A stretch of DNA of 64,000 nt, taken from Bacteroidota bacterium (GTDB lineage Bacteria > Bacteroidota > Bacteroidia > 2-12-FULL-35-15). The notes beneath the pieces were generated by a model. That model saw nothing but the letters and a program-made list of their open reading frames with translations. It had not been told where the DNA came from and ran no database searches. Of this stretch, positions 44,974 to 55,254 are shown in pieces. The DNA is taken from NCBI GenBank assembly GCA_016707685.1, contig JADJHE010000018.1:1-64000 (forward strand), written 5' to 3'. The position numbers and the translations under genes were made by a program. How positions within the stretch are numbered: the first letter of the stretch is position 1; every line of letters begins with the position of its first letter.

Positions 44974-45660
44974 ATGAAACCCAAAATTATTGCTGCTACT
45001 TTGTTAGCATTCATTTTATCGTCCTGTGCAATGATTAAACACCATCCAGGAAAGGGATATGCTACCGCATCAAAAGCTCGCTACGATGCCGTAATTATCC
45101 CTGGATTTCCTCACGATGGTAAAGAATGGAATGACGTTATTAAATTTCGTCTTTTGTGGGCATTGCATTTATATGAAAACAACCTAGCTAATTATTTCAT
45201 TTTTAGTGGTGGTGCGGTTCACTCTCCCTACAACGAAGGCTATATAATGGCGATGTATGCAGTAAAAATGGGGATTCCTAAAGAGCGTATCATAATAGAA
45301 CCGAAGGCTGAACATAGCAGCGAAAACATTTACTACGGCCTACAAATATGTGAAGAAAAAGGATTAAAGAATATTGCAATTGCAACCGACCCGATTCAAG
45401 GTTTTTTACTTACAAATTATACTGAACGAATTAGAAATACTGAAATCGATTTTATAAATATTCAGCCAAGGAGAATTCGTTACATGAAACATTGTGATGA
45501 ACCTGAAATAAACACCACATTAGCTTTTAAAGAAAATTTCATTCCTTTGAAAGAGCGAAAAAATTATTGGGAACGAAAAAAAGCAAGCCTTGGATTGCAC
45601 ATTGACTATGGAATGAGAATAGAAGAATACCTTAAATACACCAAATGGTTTAAGTGGTAA
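44974..45660 (+). CDS. DUF218/SanA-YdcF-like lipoprotein
   Basis: This 228-residue protein has a lipoprotein signal (LAFILSSC as lipobox). The DUF218 domain is seen in YDAVIIPGFPHDGKEW, ANYFIFSGGAVHSPYNEG and EAxYM-like YIMAMYAVKMGIPKERIIIE, with EHSSENIYYGLQICEEKG and IAIATDPIQGFLL. Family members such as SanA and ElyC are linked with envelope integrity. It ends the plus-strand operon that began with the TetR regulator. The substrate is unknown. Confidence 0.85.
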   Translation: MKPKIIAATLLAFILSSCAMIKHHPGKGYATASKARYDAVIIPGFPHDGKEWNDVIKFRLLWALHLYENNLANYFIFSGGAVHSPYNEGYIMAMYAVKMGIPKERIIIEPKAEHSSENIYYGLQICEEKGLKNIAIATDPIQGFLLTNYTERIRNTEIDFINIQPRRIRYMKHCDEPEINTTLAFKENFIPLKERKNYWERKKASLGLHIDYGMRIEEYLKYTKWFKW

Positions 45661-45695
45661 ACAATTTCTATTCCAACTATAACATTAACTATTCA

Positions 45696-46520
45696 TTAAA
45701 ATCGGTAAGACATAGTTAAGTCGAGCGTACATTTAAAACGCGTATAATCATCCAATATCGTTTCTTGACGTTTGTAGCCCACTGCCGCTTTCGCTCCAAG
45801 CAATAAATTATCTGTTAGTCCTACAAAACCGCCTAGGTGAAACATTCCTGCATAATGTGTTCCAACGTATTTAGCATAGGAATATGTTCCTATATAGTTA
45901 TTCCCAACAGGAACTACCGTTTGAAAATAATTAAACTGTCCATACTCCCCCGATAATCCAACATAAAATCCACTACGTTCTGCTTTTACAGGGTAAATAT
46001 TAAATTCTAAACCGGTTCCATAGATTTTATTGCGCATATAATCGGTATTTTCCGATGTGCCATTGTAATTACTTTCATAAGGTTTACTTCCTAAACCAAA
46101 TGAAATTGGAATTTTAAAGGAGAAATTTCCATTTGGCAATATATGTTCGTACGAAAAACCAAAATTAGTAAAAATGGTTTCCGAAAAATTCAAGGAAATA
46201 ACATTGTGACCATATTTCTTTTCAGAGACAGTGGAAGCTGCCATTGGAGTATACATTGTTGTTGTTTCAGGTGCAGTATAGCGAGTTCCAGTAGATGTAT
46301 TGTAAAACTCTTTTAGTCCATTCGTATATACAATATGATGGATATTACTTTTCGATTCCGTTACACTAATATCCGAATTGTACATTTTAAACTTAACATC
46401 CGAATTATTGATTTCAGTTATTTTACCAACAACAATATTCCCATCAATTTTATGAATGGTATCTTGTGCGCTTATAAATGAAACGAGCACAACCAAAAAC
46501 AAGGTCAATATTTTTCTCAT
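45696..46520 (-). CDS. Exported beta-barrel-like protein
   Basis: This 274-residue protein has the signal peptide MRKILTLFLVVLVSFISAQ. The first mature stretch (DTIHKIDGNIVVGKITEI, DVKFKMYN) is a small beta domain common at the start of Bacteroidetes barrel proteins. HNVISLNFSETIFTNFGFSY, GFYVGLSGEYGQFNYF and LLLGAKAAVGYKR form the barrel, ending LDLTMSYRF. No enzymatic motif. It is convergent with the DUF218 gene and divergent from the next barrel gene. Confidence 0.72.
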   Translation of the reverse strand: MRKILTLFLVVLVSFISAQDTIHKIDGNIVVGKITEINNSDVKFKMYNSDISVTESKSNIHHIVYTNGLKEFYNTSTGTRYTAPETTTMYTPMAASTVSEKKYGHNVISLNFSETIFTNFGFSYEHILPNGNFSFKIPISFGLGSKPYESNYNGTSENTDYMRNKIYGTGLEFNIYPVKAERSGFYVGLSGEYGQFNYFQTVVPVGNNYIGTYSYAKYVGTHYAGMFHLGGFVGLTDNLLLGAKAAVGYKRQETILDDYTRFKCTLDLTMSYRF

Positions 46521-46627
46521 TGCTTATAAATTAAAATTATGCAGTATTGCACTCATAAATTTACAACTAAAAAAAAACTAATAAATGATATGCATCATAA
46601 CAGCATTTTAATTCCAAACATTATTAT

Positions 46628-46635
46628 TATATTTG
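46628..46635 (+). promoter_or_regulatory. Candidate -7 element (TATATTTG) of the barrel gene at 46657
   Basis: TATATTTG matches TAnnTTTG, 21 bases before the ATG. A TTT stands where the -33 TTG would be expected. Confidence 0.4.
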
Positions 46636-46656
46636 AGTAAACAATACCCATTAATC

Positions 46657-47402
46657 ATGAAAAAATCCTCTATTAGTAATTGCAATTGGAACAGCTTCAT
46701 TTGCACAAGAACCTGCAAAAAAAAGAAAAAGTAAATACCTTTGAAATCCATGCCAAAGGCTTGGCTAATTCCACTTGGTTATTTAATAAAAACATTTCGA
46801 ATACTGGCGATAGTCAAGATTATGACATGGGCTGGGGATTCAATTATGGTTTAGGCTTTGCTGCTTATTTTGGAAATGTTGGATTTGGAATTGAAGGATT
46901 GATGGGAAACCACAAAGCAGCATTTACTGGAAAATTAGAAACAAAAGTTGGTGGTGTAATTTTAAACACAACCGATTACACATCGAGCATTAATTTGAGC
47001 ACCATACAAGTTCCTGTAATGTTTAAATTAAAATCAACAGGTGGTGCTTACCTGGAAGTGGGTGCACAATACAACATGATTTCAGCTGCTGATTATAAAC
47101 GAACTGGAAATTATATGAATGCTGATACTGCTATTTCCGCTTCCGTTACTAAAAACTTTTCTAGTTCTTATTTCTCAGGAGTATTAGGCTTTGGTGCTGC
47201 TATTCCTTTTGGAGAAGAAAGTCCAATGGCAATTTTAGTAGGAATGCGTTTGCAATACAGCTTTACCGATTTAAAAGGTGTGGATGCATTAGGTCAGGAT
47301 TTAAGTGATTCATTCATTTACAATAAATACGAACCAACATCTGCTGCAACCGGTGGATTAACTTTAGGCTTTGTATATAAGATTGGTGGGAAGAAGAAGT
47401 AA
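46657..47402 (+). CDS. Outer-membrane barrel protein, two frame breaks near the start
   Basis: This barrel protein of about 248 residues is readable only after two small repairs. The ATG at 46657 leads into a signal peptide (PLLVIAIGTASFAQEPA) in another frame, reached near 46666 at an A run. The mature frame (KVNTFEIHAKGLANSTWLFN) is reached near 46715, at a run of 8 A. Strands then follow (YGLGFAAYFGNVGFGIEGLM, TIQVPVMFKLKSTGGAYLEV, GGLTLGFVYKIG). The form is that of porin-family proteins. Function unknown. Confidence 0.75.
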
Positions 47403-47439
47403 TATCTAAGATATTAGATAACAAGATGTTAGATAAAAC

Positions 47440-47474
47440 AAAAAGCTCCGAAAGAATCTTTCGGAGCTTTTTGT
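47440..47474. terminator. Bidirectional intrinsic terminator
   Basis: AAAAAGCTCCGAAAGA and TCTTTCGGAGCTTTTT form a long perfect stem with a minimal loop, between the convergent barrel gene and sucD. Confidence 0.93.
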
Positions 47475-47494
47475 TTTTATGATAATCAATTTAA

Positions 47495-48413
47495 TTAGTC
47501 AACTCTGTTTGCATGGTGGTGAGGACTCGCTTTACGAGAATCTTCAGCCAATGCTTTTGCCATTGCTTTTCCGATATCAGCAGGAGAATCAACAACAATG
47601 ATTCCGCACTCACGCATAATTTTCTTTTTTGCTTCTGCAGTATCATCATCACCACCAACAATAGCACCAGCATGACCCATTGTACTACCTTTGGAGCTGT
47701 TTCACCTGCGATAAATCCTACAACTGGTTTACGGTTCCATCCGCTTTAACCCAACGAGCAGCATCTGCTTCTAAATTACCACCAATTTCACCAATCATGA
47801 TGATACCATGTGTTTCTGAATCATTCATCAATAATTCAACTGCTTCTTTAGTAGTTGTTCCAATAATTGGATCTCCACCAATACCAATAGCTGTAGTTAC
47901 TCCTAAACCAGCTTTTACAGTTTGGTCAGAAGCTTCGTATGTTAACGTACCAGATTTAGAAACGATACCAACATTTCCTTTTTTGAAAACGAATCCTGGC
48001 ATAATACCCACTTTTGCTTCATCAGCAGAAATAACACCTGGACAGTTTGGACCGATTAAACGGCAATCTTTATCTTTTAAATATTCTTTAACAGCAATCA
48101 TATCCTTTACAGGAATACCTTCTGTAATACAAATGATTACTTTGATACCTGCTTCAGCAGATTCCATAATTGCATCAGCAGCAAATGCTGGTGGTACAAA
48201 TATAATCGACACGTTTGCATCCGCTTTGTCAACCGCTTCTTTAACAGTATTAAAAACTGGTTTATCAAGATGAGTAGAACCACCTTTTCCAGGAGTAACA
48301 CCACCAACTACATTGGTTCCGTACTCAATCATTTGTCCAGCATGGAAAGTTCCTTCGCTACCTGTAAAACCTTGTACAATTACTCTCGAATTTTTATTTA
48401 CTAATACGCTCAT
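47495..48413 (-). CDS. sucD: Succinyl-CoA ligase alpha subunit, two frame breaks
   Basis: This TCA-cycle subunit of about 306 residues binds CoA and carries the phospho-His. SRVIVQGFTGSEGTFHAGQM and GGVTPGKGGSTHLDKPVFNT form the CoA-binding domain. CRLIGPNCPGVI, GNVGIVSKSGTLTYEA and GIGGDPIIGTT follow. The active-site segment GHAGAIVGGDDDTAEAKKKI carries the His. Breaks at about 47736 and 47690 (one G or A, and one A) restore DGNRKPVVGFIAGETAPKGS. No sucC lies beside it. Both breaks hit short runs in an otherwise intact enzyme. Confidence 0.93.
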
Positions 48414-48590
48414 TTGTTTGATTGTTTGTTAATGGTTCTTAGTTATTGTCGAATCTGTTCGGATTCATCAATTTTGCGAACGCTAAATTATAGTTTTAAG
48501 CCATTATTACAAAGGAAATTCTTTTTTTTTACTCAGATGGTTGCCAATTAAGGGATTTAGGTTAATTTAGTCGGATAAAACGATTGCATT

Positions 48591-49987
48591 TTGACAAAAA
48601 ACCTACATACCGAAACCATAGTTGCTTTAGCCAGCCCTCAAGGCATTGGCGCTATTGGTGTTATTCGCTTGTCGGGCCCCGATGCCATTCGTATTTGCAA
48701 CAGCGTTTTTGGCACTAAAACGCTAAAAAAGAAGAACTTAGAAGAAGTTAAAACCCATACCATTCATTTTGGGGTAATTCACGATGGGGATGTTATTCTG
48801 GATGAAGTTTTAGCAAGTGTGTTCAAAGCACCTCATTCGTATACGGCCGAAAATACAGTTGAAATTTCTTGCCATGGCTCACCTTACATTCAACAACAAA
48901 TCATTCAGTTGTTTATTCGTAAAGGTGCTCGTTTGGCAACTCAAGGCGAATTTACCTTGCGTGCATTCTTGAATGGCAAACTCGATTTATCACAAGCCGA
49001 AGCTGTTGCCGATTTAATATCTTCCAATTCAGCTACCTCACACCAAGTTGCCATGCAACAAATGCGTGGTGGTTTTTCGAACAAAATAAAATTGCTTCGT
49101 CAGAACCTGATCGACTTTGCATCCTTAATAGAGTTGGAACTCGACTTTTCGGAAGAAGATGTTGAATTTGCTGACCGTAGCGATTTAAAAAATTTAGTTA
49201 CAAGCATTCAACGGATTGTTCAACGATTGATCGATTCATTTGAAGTTGGAAACGTCATCAAAAATGGAATTCCAGTTGCCATTGTTGGGAAACCCAATGC
49301 AGGAAAATCTACTTTGCTAAATGCATTACTGAATGAAGAAAAAGCAATTGTAAGTGAAATACCTGGAACAACGCGCGATGTAATTGAAGATGAAATTAGT
49401 ATTGATGGAGTTTTGTTCCGCTTTATTGATACGGCAGGTATTCGTGAAACAACCGACATTATTGAAAGTATTGGTGTAGAAAGAGCATACGAACAAATTA
49501 AATTGTCGAGCATCGCCATTTATTTATTTGATGTGCATGAAATAACGCCAAACGAATTAAAACAAATTGTTTCAGAAATAGAACCACATCTTCACAATTC
49601 ACAACTGGTATTAGTTGCCAATAAAATTGACAAAGAAGATATGGAATATACCTACCGTGAATTTGCTGAATTTAAAAACATGATTTTTATTTCGGCAAAA
49701 GAACAAACGGGTATTGATGAATTAAAAAAACATTTAGTAACCCTGTTTGACAATTCAACCGTAAACGTTACCGAAACCATTGTTACCAATGCGCGACATG
49801 TGGAAGCGTTGCGCCATACCAATAGTGCATTGATAAAAGTATTGGAAGGCTTAAACAGCAATGTTTCGGGCGACTTCTTAGCAATGGACATTCGTCAGGC
49901 ATTGCACCATTTAGGTACCATCACTGGTGAAATTTCGAGTGATGATCTTTAACGAATATTTTCTCAAGGTTCTGTATTGGAAAGTAA
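48591..49987 (+). CDS. mnmE: tRNA modification GTPase MnmE, one frame break near the end
   Basis: This GTPase, with MnmG, modifies wobble uridine (C5) of certain tRNAs. It begins with TTG at 48591 (MTKNLHTETIVALASPQG). The formyl-THF-binding N-domain has IGVIRLSGPDAI and SCHGSPYIQQQI. The G domain has VGKPNAGKSTLLNAL (G1), DTAGIRETTD (G3) and VANKID (G4). The last 12 codons need one added T at CTTT (about 49949), giving SSDDLLTNIFSRFCIGK, so the essential C-terminal CIGK motif is kept. Length about 465 residues, as usual. Confidence 0.94.
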
Positions 49988-50128
49988 AATACAAATCAAA
50001 GAAAAATTCAAACTTGTTTTTATTGAAAAATTGAGCAGCTTAAATAAAATCTGTTTAAAACTTATCCGATTATTACCGACTCTCAAGATATAAATCTATA
50101 ATTTAGCCCTGTAATAATTAAACAATTC

Positions 50129-52390
50129 ATGCAAGGCACAACAAATGAAAATAGAGAAGCATCCATTGCCTCTAAATTCATTAACAATACCAATAAAAAT
50201 GTATTCTTAACAGGGAAAGCTGGAACAGGAAAAACCACCTTTCTAAAATACATCATTAAACATACTTACAAAAACACCGTTATTGCGGCACCAACAGGCA
50301 TTGCAGCCATCAATGCAGGTGGCGTAACCTTACACTCTTTATTTCAATTACCATTTGGTGCGTTTATTCCCGACCGTAATGCCAATGCAAATTTTACCGA
50401 AAATTCAAAAATAAATACACCCACTACCCTATTCAAACAATTACAATTGAATAGTACCAAACGAAAATTAATTCAGGAATTGGAATTACTCATCATCGAT
50501 GAAGTAAGTATGTTGCGTGCCGATTTGCTCGATGCAATGGATACTGTTTTAAGAAGTGTTCGCAGAAAAAATGCAATCCCATTTGGTGGAGTTCAAGTAT
50601 TGTTTATTGGCGATATGCTTCAATTGCCGCCTGTGGTAAAGATGACGAATGGAATTATTTAAAATCGTATTACAAATCGCCCTTTCTTTTTTGATGCACA
50701 AGTATTACAAAATAACAAACCCTTGTACATCGAATTGGATAAAATCTACCGTCAGGCAGATAATACCTTCATTTCTGTTTTAAATAATTTACGCACCAAT
50801 CAAGTAACAGCGCAGGACATTGAATTGTTAAACACCTTTTACAAACCCAGCTTTGTTCCTGCTAGTAACGAAAACTACATTCAACTTACAACACATAACA
50901 CAAAGCGGATAGTTTAAACAAACAAGAATTACAAAAACTAAGCTCCTCCTCCTATTTCTTTAAAGCGGAATCAACGGGCGATTTCAATGAATTTGCGTAT
51001 CCAATCGATCAAAATTTAGAGCTGAAAAAAGGTGCTCAAATTATGTTCATCAAAAATGACCCTACTGGTGCTCAACGTTTCTTTAATGGGAAAATAGGAC
51101 GCATTTCGGATATTAATTCAAACAAAATTGAAGTACAGTTTGAGGACGATTCAAAACCAGTGAGTGTTGAAAAATACGAATGGCAAAACATAAAGTATTC
51201 ACTCAATGAAATGACAAATGAAATTGAGGAAAAGATTGTAGGAACATACACTCAGTATCCTATAAAATTAGCCTGGGCAATTACCATTCATAAAAGTCAA
51301 GGCTTAACATTCGACAAAGCAATTATTGATATTGGAAGTGCGTTTGCACCTGGACAAGTGTATGTTGCTTTATCACGATTAACCTCATTAAACGGCTTGG
51401 TATTGGCTTCACCTATCAACTACAACAGCATAAGTATTGATGAAACAATTAAGCTGTTTAGCAATTCGAAAGACACGACCGATGAATTGGATTCCATTTT
51501 TGAAAAAGAATCACATGCGTTTTCAAAATTACATCATCCAATGTTTCAGTTTTTCAGATACTGCTGGTAAATTAAAATTGCATTTAGAAAGTTATCAAAA
51601 AGATGAACAGAAATCGGCCAAACAAAAACACTTCGATTGGGCGAATGAATTATACAAGGAATTAGAAGCAAGTAAAATTGTTGCCGATAAGTTCATCAAT
51701 CAATTAAGTATTATTTTTCAAACAAACGCTCCTGACTACAAACAACAGTTGCTCGACCGTGTAACTGCTGCTCAATCTCATTTTAGTCCAATCCTTAAAG
51801 GTTTTTCAAAAAAAGTGTTGGCACAACTTGAAAAACTAAAAGATGAAAAACGCATCAAAACATACCTGCAAGAATTAGCTGAATTGGATGCGCTTTTCTT
51901 CAAACAATTGCAATTGATTCAAAAAGCACAAGCAATGGTGCTTTCTGCTAATAACAATACTGAATTTTCGAAAGAAACCATCCATACAAGCAAAGAAAAT
52001 GAAGAACGAGTAACCGAAGTAGGTGCTATTCTTTCTGAAACAAAAAAGAAAAAGACAAAAAAAGAAAAAGGGCTGACCGAAAAAAAAGAGAAACCCGATA
52101 CCAAACGCATCAGTTTTGATTTATTCAAAAGTGGGAAATCCATTGAAGAAATTGCTACCGAACGAAGCATGGTTGCTGGCACCATTGAAAGTCACCTTGC
52201 CTATTATGTATCCTTGGGATTGCTGGATGTAACTCAATTTGTGGATGAGAAAAAATTAAAGGACATTATTACGGTTGCCAATAGCTTGGATACAACCTTG
52301 TTTGGACCTATCAAAAATGCTTTGGGAGAAGAATACACGTATTCGGACGTACGATTTGCGATGTCGTATTATGCGAATTCAAAAAAATAA
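50129..52390 (+). CDS. Pif1/RecD-like superfamily I helicase with C-terminal helix-turn-helix, about four frame breaks
   Basis: This DNA helicase has about 755 residues. N-terminal: Walker A VFLTGKAGTGKTTFLKYI, APTGIAAINAGGVTLHSLFQ, Walker B LLIIDEVSMLRADLLDAM, GDMLQLPPVV. Middle: IYRQ, QIMFIKNDPTGAQRFFNGKI, TIHKSQGLTFDKAIID and QVYVALSRLTSL, all helicase motifs. C-terminal: a Lys-rich linker and SFDLFKSGKSIEEIATERSM then VAGTIESHLAYYVSLG, an HTH_40-like domain. Breaks at about 50638, 50690, 50903 and 51550 are each repaired by one base. This architecture is known in Bacteroidetes; the cellular task (probably genome maintenance) is inferred. Confidence 0.87.
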
Positions 52391-52437
52391 GTCGTAAATT
52401 AGAGGATAGTTAATTCTATTTTCAACTATCCTACTCC

Positions 52438-53543
52438 ATGAAAAAACACATTCTTGCTATCTGCACTTTATTTTTTTCGATGATTTCAATTCATCTTATT
52501 GCACAAGAAGAAGAAGCCCAAAGTTGATACGGCAGATGCTGCTGGAAGCTTTATCAAAGTAGGGAACTACAAATGCGATACAGCTAAAGTGCGTTTAAAA
52601 AATAATGATACTAAAGCTGCAAACAAACTCTATTTAGAAGCCATAAAAGATTACAAAAAAGCTAAAAGCTAATGCTGGTTCGGAAGGTTATTACCGACTT
52701 GCCATTGCGCAAACCAAAACCAAAGATTATAAAAATGCGGTTTTAAGTTTTGATAAAGCATTAGAGATTGACACGACTAAATACGAAGCATACCGAGAAC
52801 GTGGTGTTGCTCAAATGGAATTAGGAAAAATGAAAGAAGCAGAAAGTGATTTCAATAAAGCAATCGACAGAAATTATGAAGATGCTCAATCCTATTACTT
52901 AAGAGCAACATTAAAGGAAAAAGGAAAAGACAAACAAGCTGTAATTACGGATTTATCGCAAGCGATAGAATTAAATCCAAACCATGAAGATGCATTGTTT
53001 AAACGAGGAAAATTATTTCATGATTTCAAAAAAGACTATGTACTTGCGCTAAACGATTTTAACAAAGTGATTGAAGTAAACCCAGATAGAAATGAAGCTT
53101 ACTTTTGGAGAGGTAAAACAAAATACAATGGTGGAGATTTTAAAGCTGCCGACAAAGATTTAAGTCGTTTTTTAGAATACGAAGCCGACAATGTTGACGC
53201 ACTCATCATACGTGGAGCAACCCGAATCAACATCAATGATAACTCTGGAGCGGTTCGTGATTACGATGAAGTAATAAAACAAGATCCGAAAAACTTCATT
53301 GCATTAACAAATAGAGGAACTGCAAAAGGTGCAATGAAAAATTTTGCAGGTGCACTAGAAGATTTGGATTTAGCAATTAAAATAAAGTTTGACTACTCAC
53401 CTGCTTACATCAACCGTGCGTCCATCAAATTTGCTTCGGGTGATAAAAAAGGTGCATGTAAAGATTTAGAGAAAGCAGATGGCTTGAACAATGAAAAGGC
53501 ATTCAACTTGATTGAAAAATATTGCAAAGAGTTCAATAAATAA
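52438..53543 (+). CDS. Exported TPR protein, two frame breaks
   Basis: This protein has about 368 residues. The ATG at 52438 opens a signal peptide (MKKHILAICTLFFSMIS... ending HLIAQ). About seven TPR units follow, for example KYEAYRERGVAQMELGKMKE, HEDALFKRGKLFHDFKKDYV and NFIALTNRGTAKGAMKNFAG. Breaks near 52515 and 52668 are repaired by one or two bases (DYKKAKANAGSEGYYRLAIA). It probably acts as a periplasmic protein-protein scaffold. It ends 2 bases before the convergent phosphoesterase gene. Confidence 0.82.
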
Positions 53544-53545
53544 GT

Positions 53546-54591
53546 TTATTCAATCAAAATTGATTCATTGGGCTTAACAGCATTGATTTTCATAGAGCCA
53601 TCCGAATAGAAATCTAATCGAATGAATCCAGTCGATTGATCACTCTCCCACTTCGATTCAAATCGTTTTTTCTTTTGTAAACCCGACAATTTACTTCCGG
53701 AGCCACTAACAATATACTTATCATTTCCTATATTAAAATACTGCATGTTATGATCATGGCCAGAAACATAAATTAGATGATCGTATTTATCAAACAAAAC
53801 AAACATTTTTTTGCGAAACTGCTTATAATGTCGGCTATCGATGTCCTGAGAAAACAAACGATACAAACCAGCCAATCCAAACAACTGAAATGGTGGAACA
53901 TAATTCACCATAAATCGAAGTGGTTGCATTTTTTTAGAATGATTTCCATTTGTATACAAAGGATGATGGCCTGCAATAATAACCTGTTCCTGATTATTTT
54001 TTGAATACAGCAACATGCTATCTAACTTTTCAAAAAACACTTTTTCAGTATTTTTTTTGAACCAATTGAATTCTTTTTAAAAACATGTAAAAACCATTGT
54101 GTGTCGATAATAATCAAACGAAGTTTATTTGCTAATAAAACAGAATGTGGCCCCGGCAAAGCATCCTTTGGGTAAAAGGCACCGTTTAATTTATTTACAA
54201 TAGTGGATTGATTTCGTAAAAAGGAATCAACGTACAACTGCTGAGCATACAGTTTTTTATTCCCTTTTCGTTTTTGAGCATCCCAATCGTGGTTACCTGG
54301 TATAATATAGGCTTGTCCAACATATGATTTTAAAATATTTAATTGAGCATTCATTCGAAGAATGGAATTTGAATCTTTTAGATCCAAGCCACTAGGATAC
54401 ACATTATCTCCTAAAAACAAGACCGAACTTTTTTCATCATTGTTTAATTCTTGCTTTAATTTGAGCAATGCTTCGTGCGGTTGCGTATGCTCACCGGCAT
54501 CGCCAATTAAATAAACTGAATATTTTTTTTCTTGAGAAAAACTCAACACAACAGCAAAACAAGCAATAATTAATAGAAAACAATTTTTCAT
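53546..54591 (-). CDS. Secreted calcineurin-like metallophosphoesterase, one frame break
   Basis: This exported phosphatase has about 348 residues. A signal peptide ends VLSFSQ. All metal-binding motifs are seen: YLIGDAGEH, LFLGDNVYPSG, IIPGNHDWD, IIAGHHPLY and VSGHDHNMQYF. The frames meet near 54048 in an 8-A run (minus strand), where one A gives GSKKNTEKVFFEKL. The C-terminal part LDFYSDGSMKINAV is a small beta extension. It starts 2 bases behind nth on the same strand, so they are probably co-transcribed. The substrate is unknown. Confidence 0.88.
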
Positions 54592-54593
54592 TG

Positions 54594-55248
54594 CTATGTT
54601 GTTTTTTTCTTTTTTGTTAAGGCTTCAAAATATTTGCAATAGGCTTTTAATTCGCATTCGTGGCACTTAGGACTACGAGCAGTACAAACATAGCGTCCAT
54701 GCAAAATCAACCAATGGTGAGCGACTGCTACCTTTTCTTCAGGAATAAACTTGATTAATTGTTTTCGGTTTCGAGTGGTGTAGTTGAATTGGTAGTGAGT
54801 CCCAAACGAGCCGAAACACGAAACACATGCGTATCAACAGCCATAGCGGGTTTATCATAAACAACAGAGGCAATTACATTTGCTGTTTTGCGACCAACAC
54901 CAGGCATTTTTGCAAGTCATTTATTTCAGAAGGCACAATACCTTTAAAATCGTGAATGAGCATGTGTGCCATCCCTACTAAATGTTTTGCTTTATTATTG
55001 GGGTAACTAATACTTCGAATATATTGAAACACTTCATCGCTGCTTGCTTCTGCCATCACTTCGGGCTTAGGAAATGCCTTAAACAAAGCAGGTGTAACCA
55101 TGTTTACACGCTTATCGGTGCATTGAGCAGATAATATAACAGCTACTAATAATTGATATGGATTTTTATAATGCAATTCCGTTTCTGCAATTGGATGATT
55201 TTTGCTGAAGTAATCTATTATTTTCTCGAAACGTTCTTTTTTTGTCAT
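54594..55248 (-). CDS. nth: Endonuclease III, two frame breaks
   Basis: This base-excision-repair glycosylase/AP lyase has about 218 residues. LLVAVILSAQCTDKRVNMVT is the family signature. The helix-hairpin-helix is MPGVGRKTANVIA with the catalytic Lys, and AVDTHVFRVSARLGL holds the catalytic Asp. The 4Fe-4S cysteines follow as C-x6-C-x2-C-x5-C in VCTARSPKCHECELKAYC. Breaks near 54905 (5 A to 6) and 54770 (4 A to 5) are needed to read it, and both restore conserved sequence. All catalytic and cluster residues are intact, which argues against a pseudogene. Confidence 0.93.
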
Positions 55249-55254
55249 AAAACA

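Noticed and set aside
47495..55248. Pseudogenisation or reductive genome decay (sucD, mnmE, helicase, nth)
   Set aside because: Catalytic motifs are intact on both sides of every break, including the Nth Fe-S cysteines and MnmE CIGK. Decay would also bring substitutions, in-frame stops and larger deletions.
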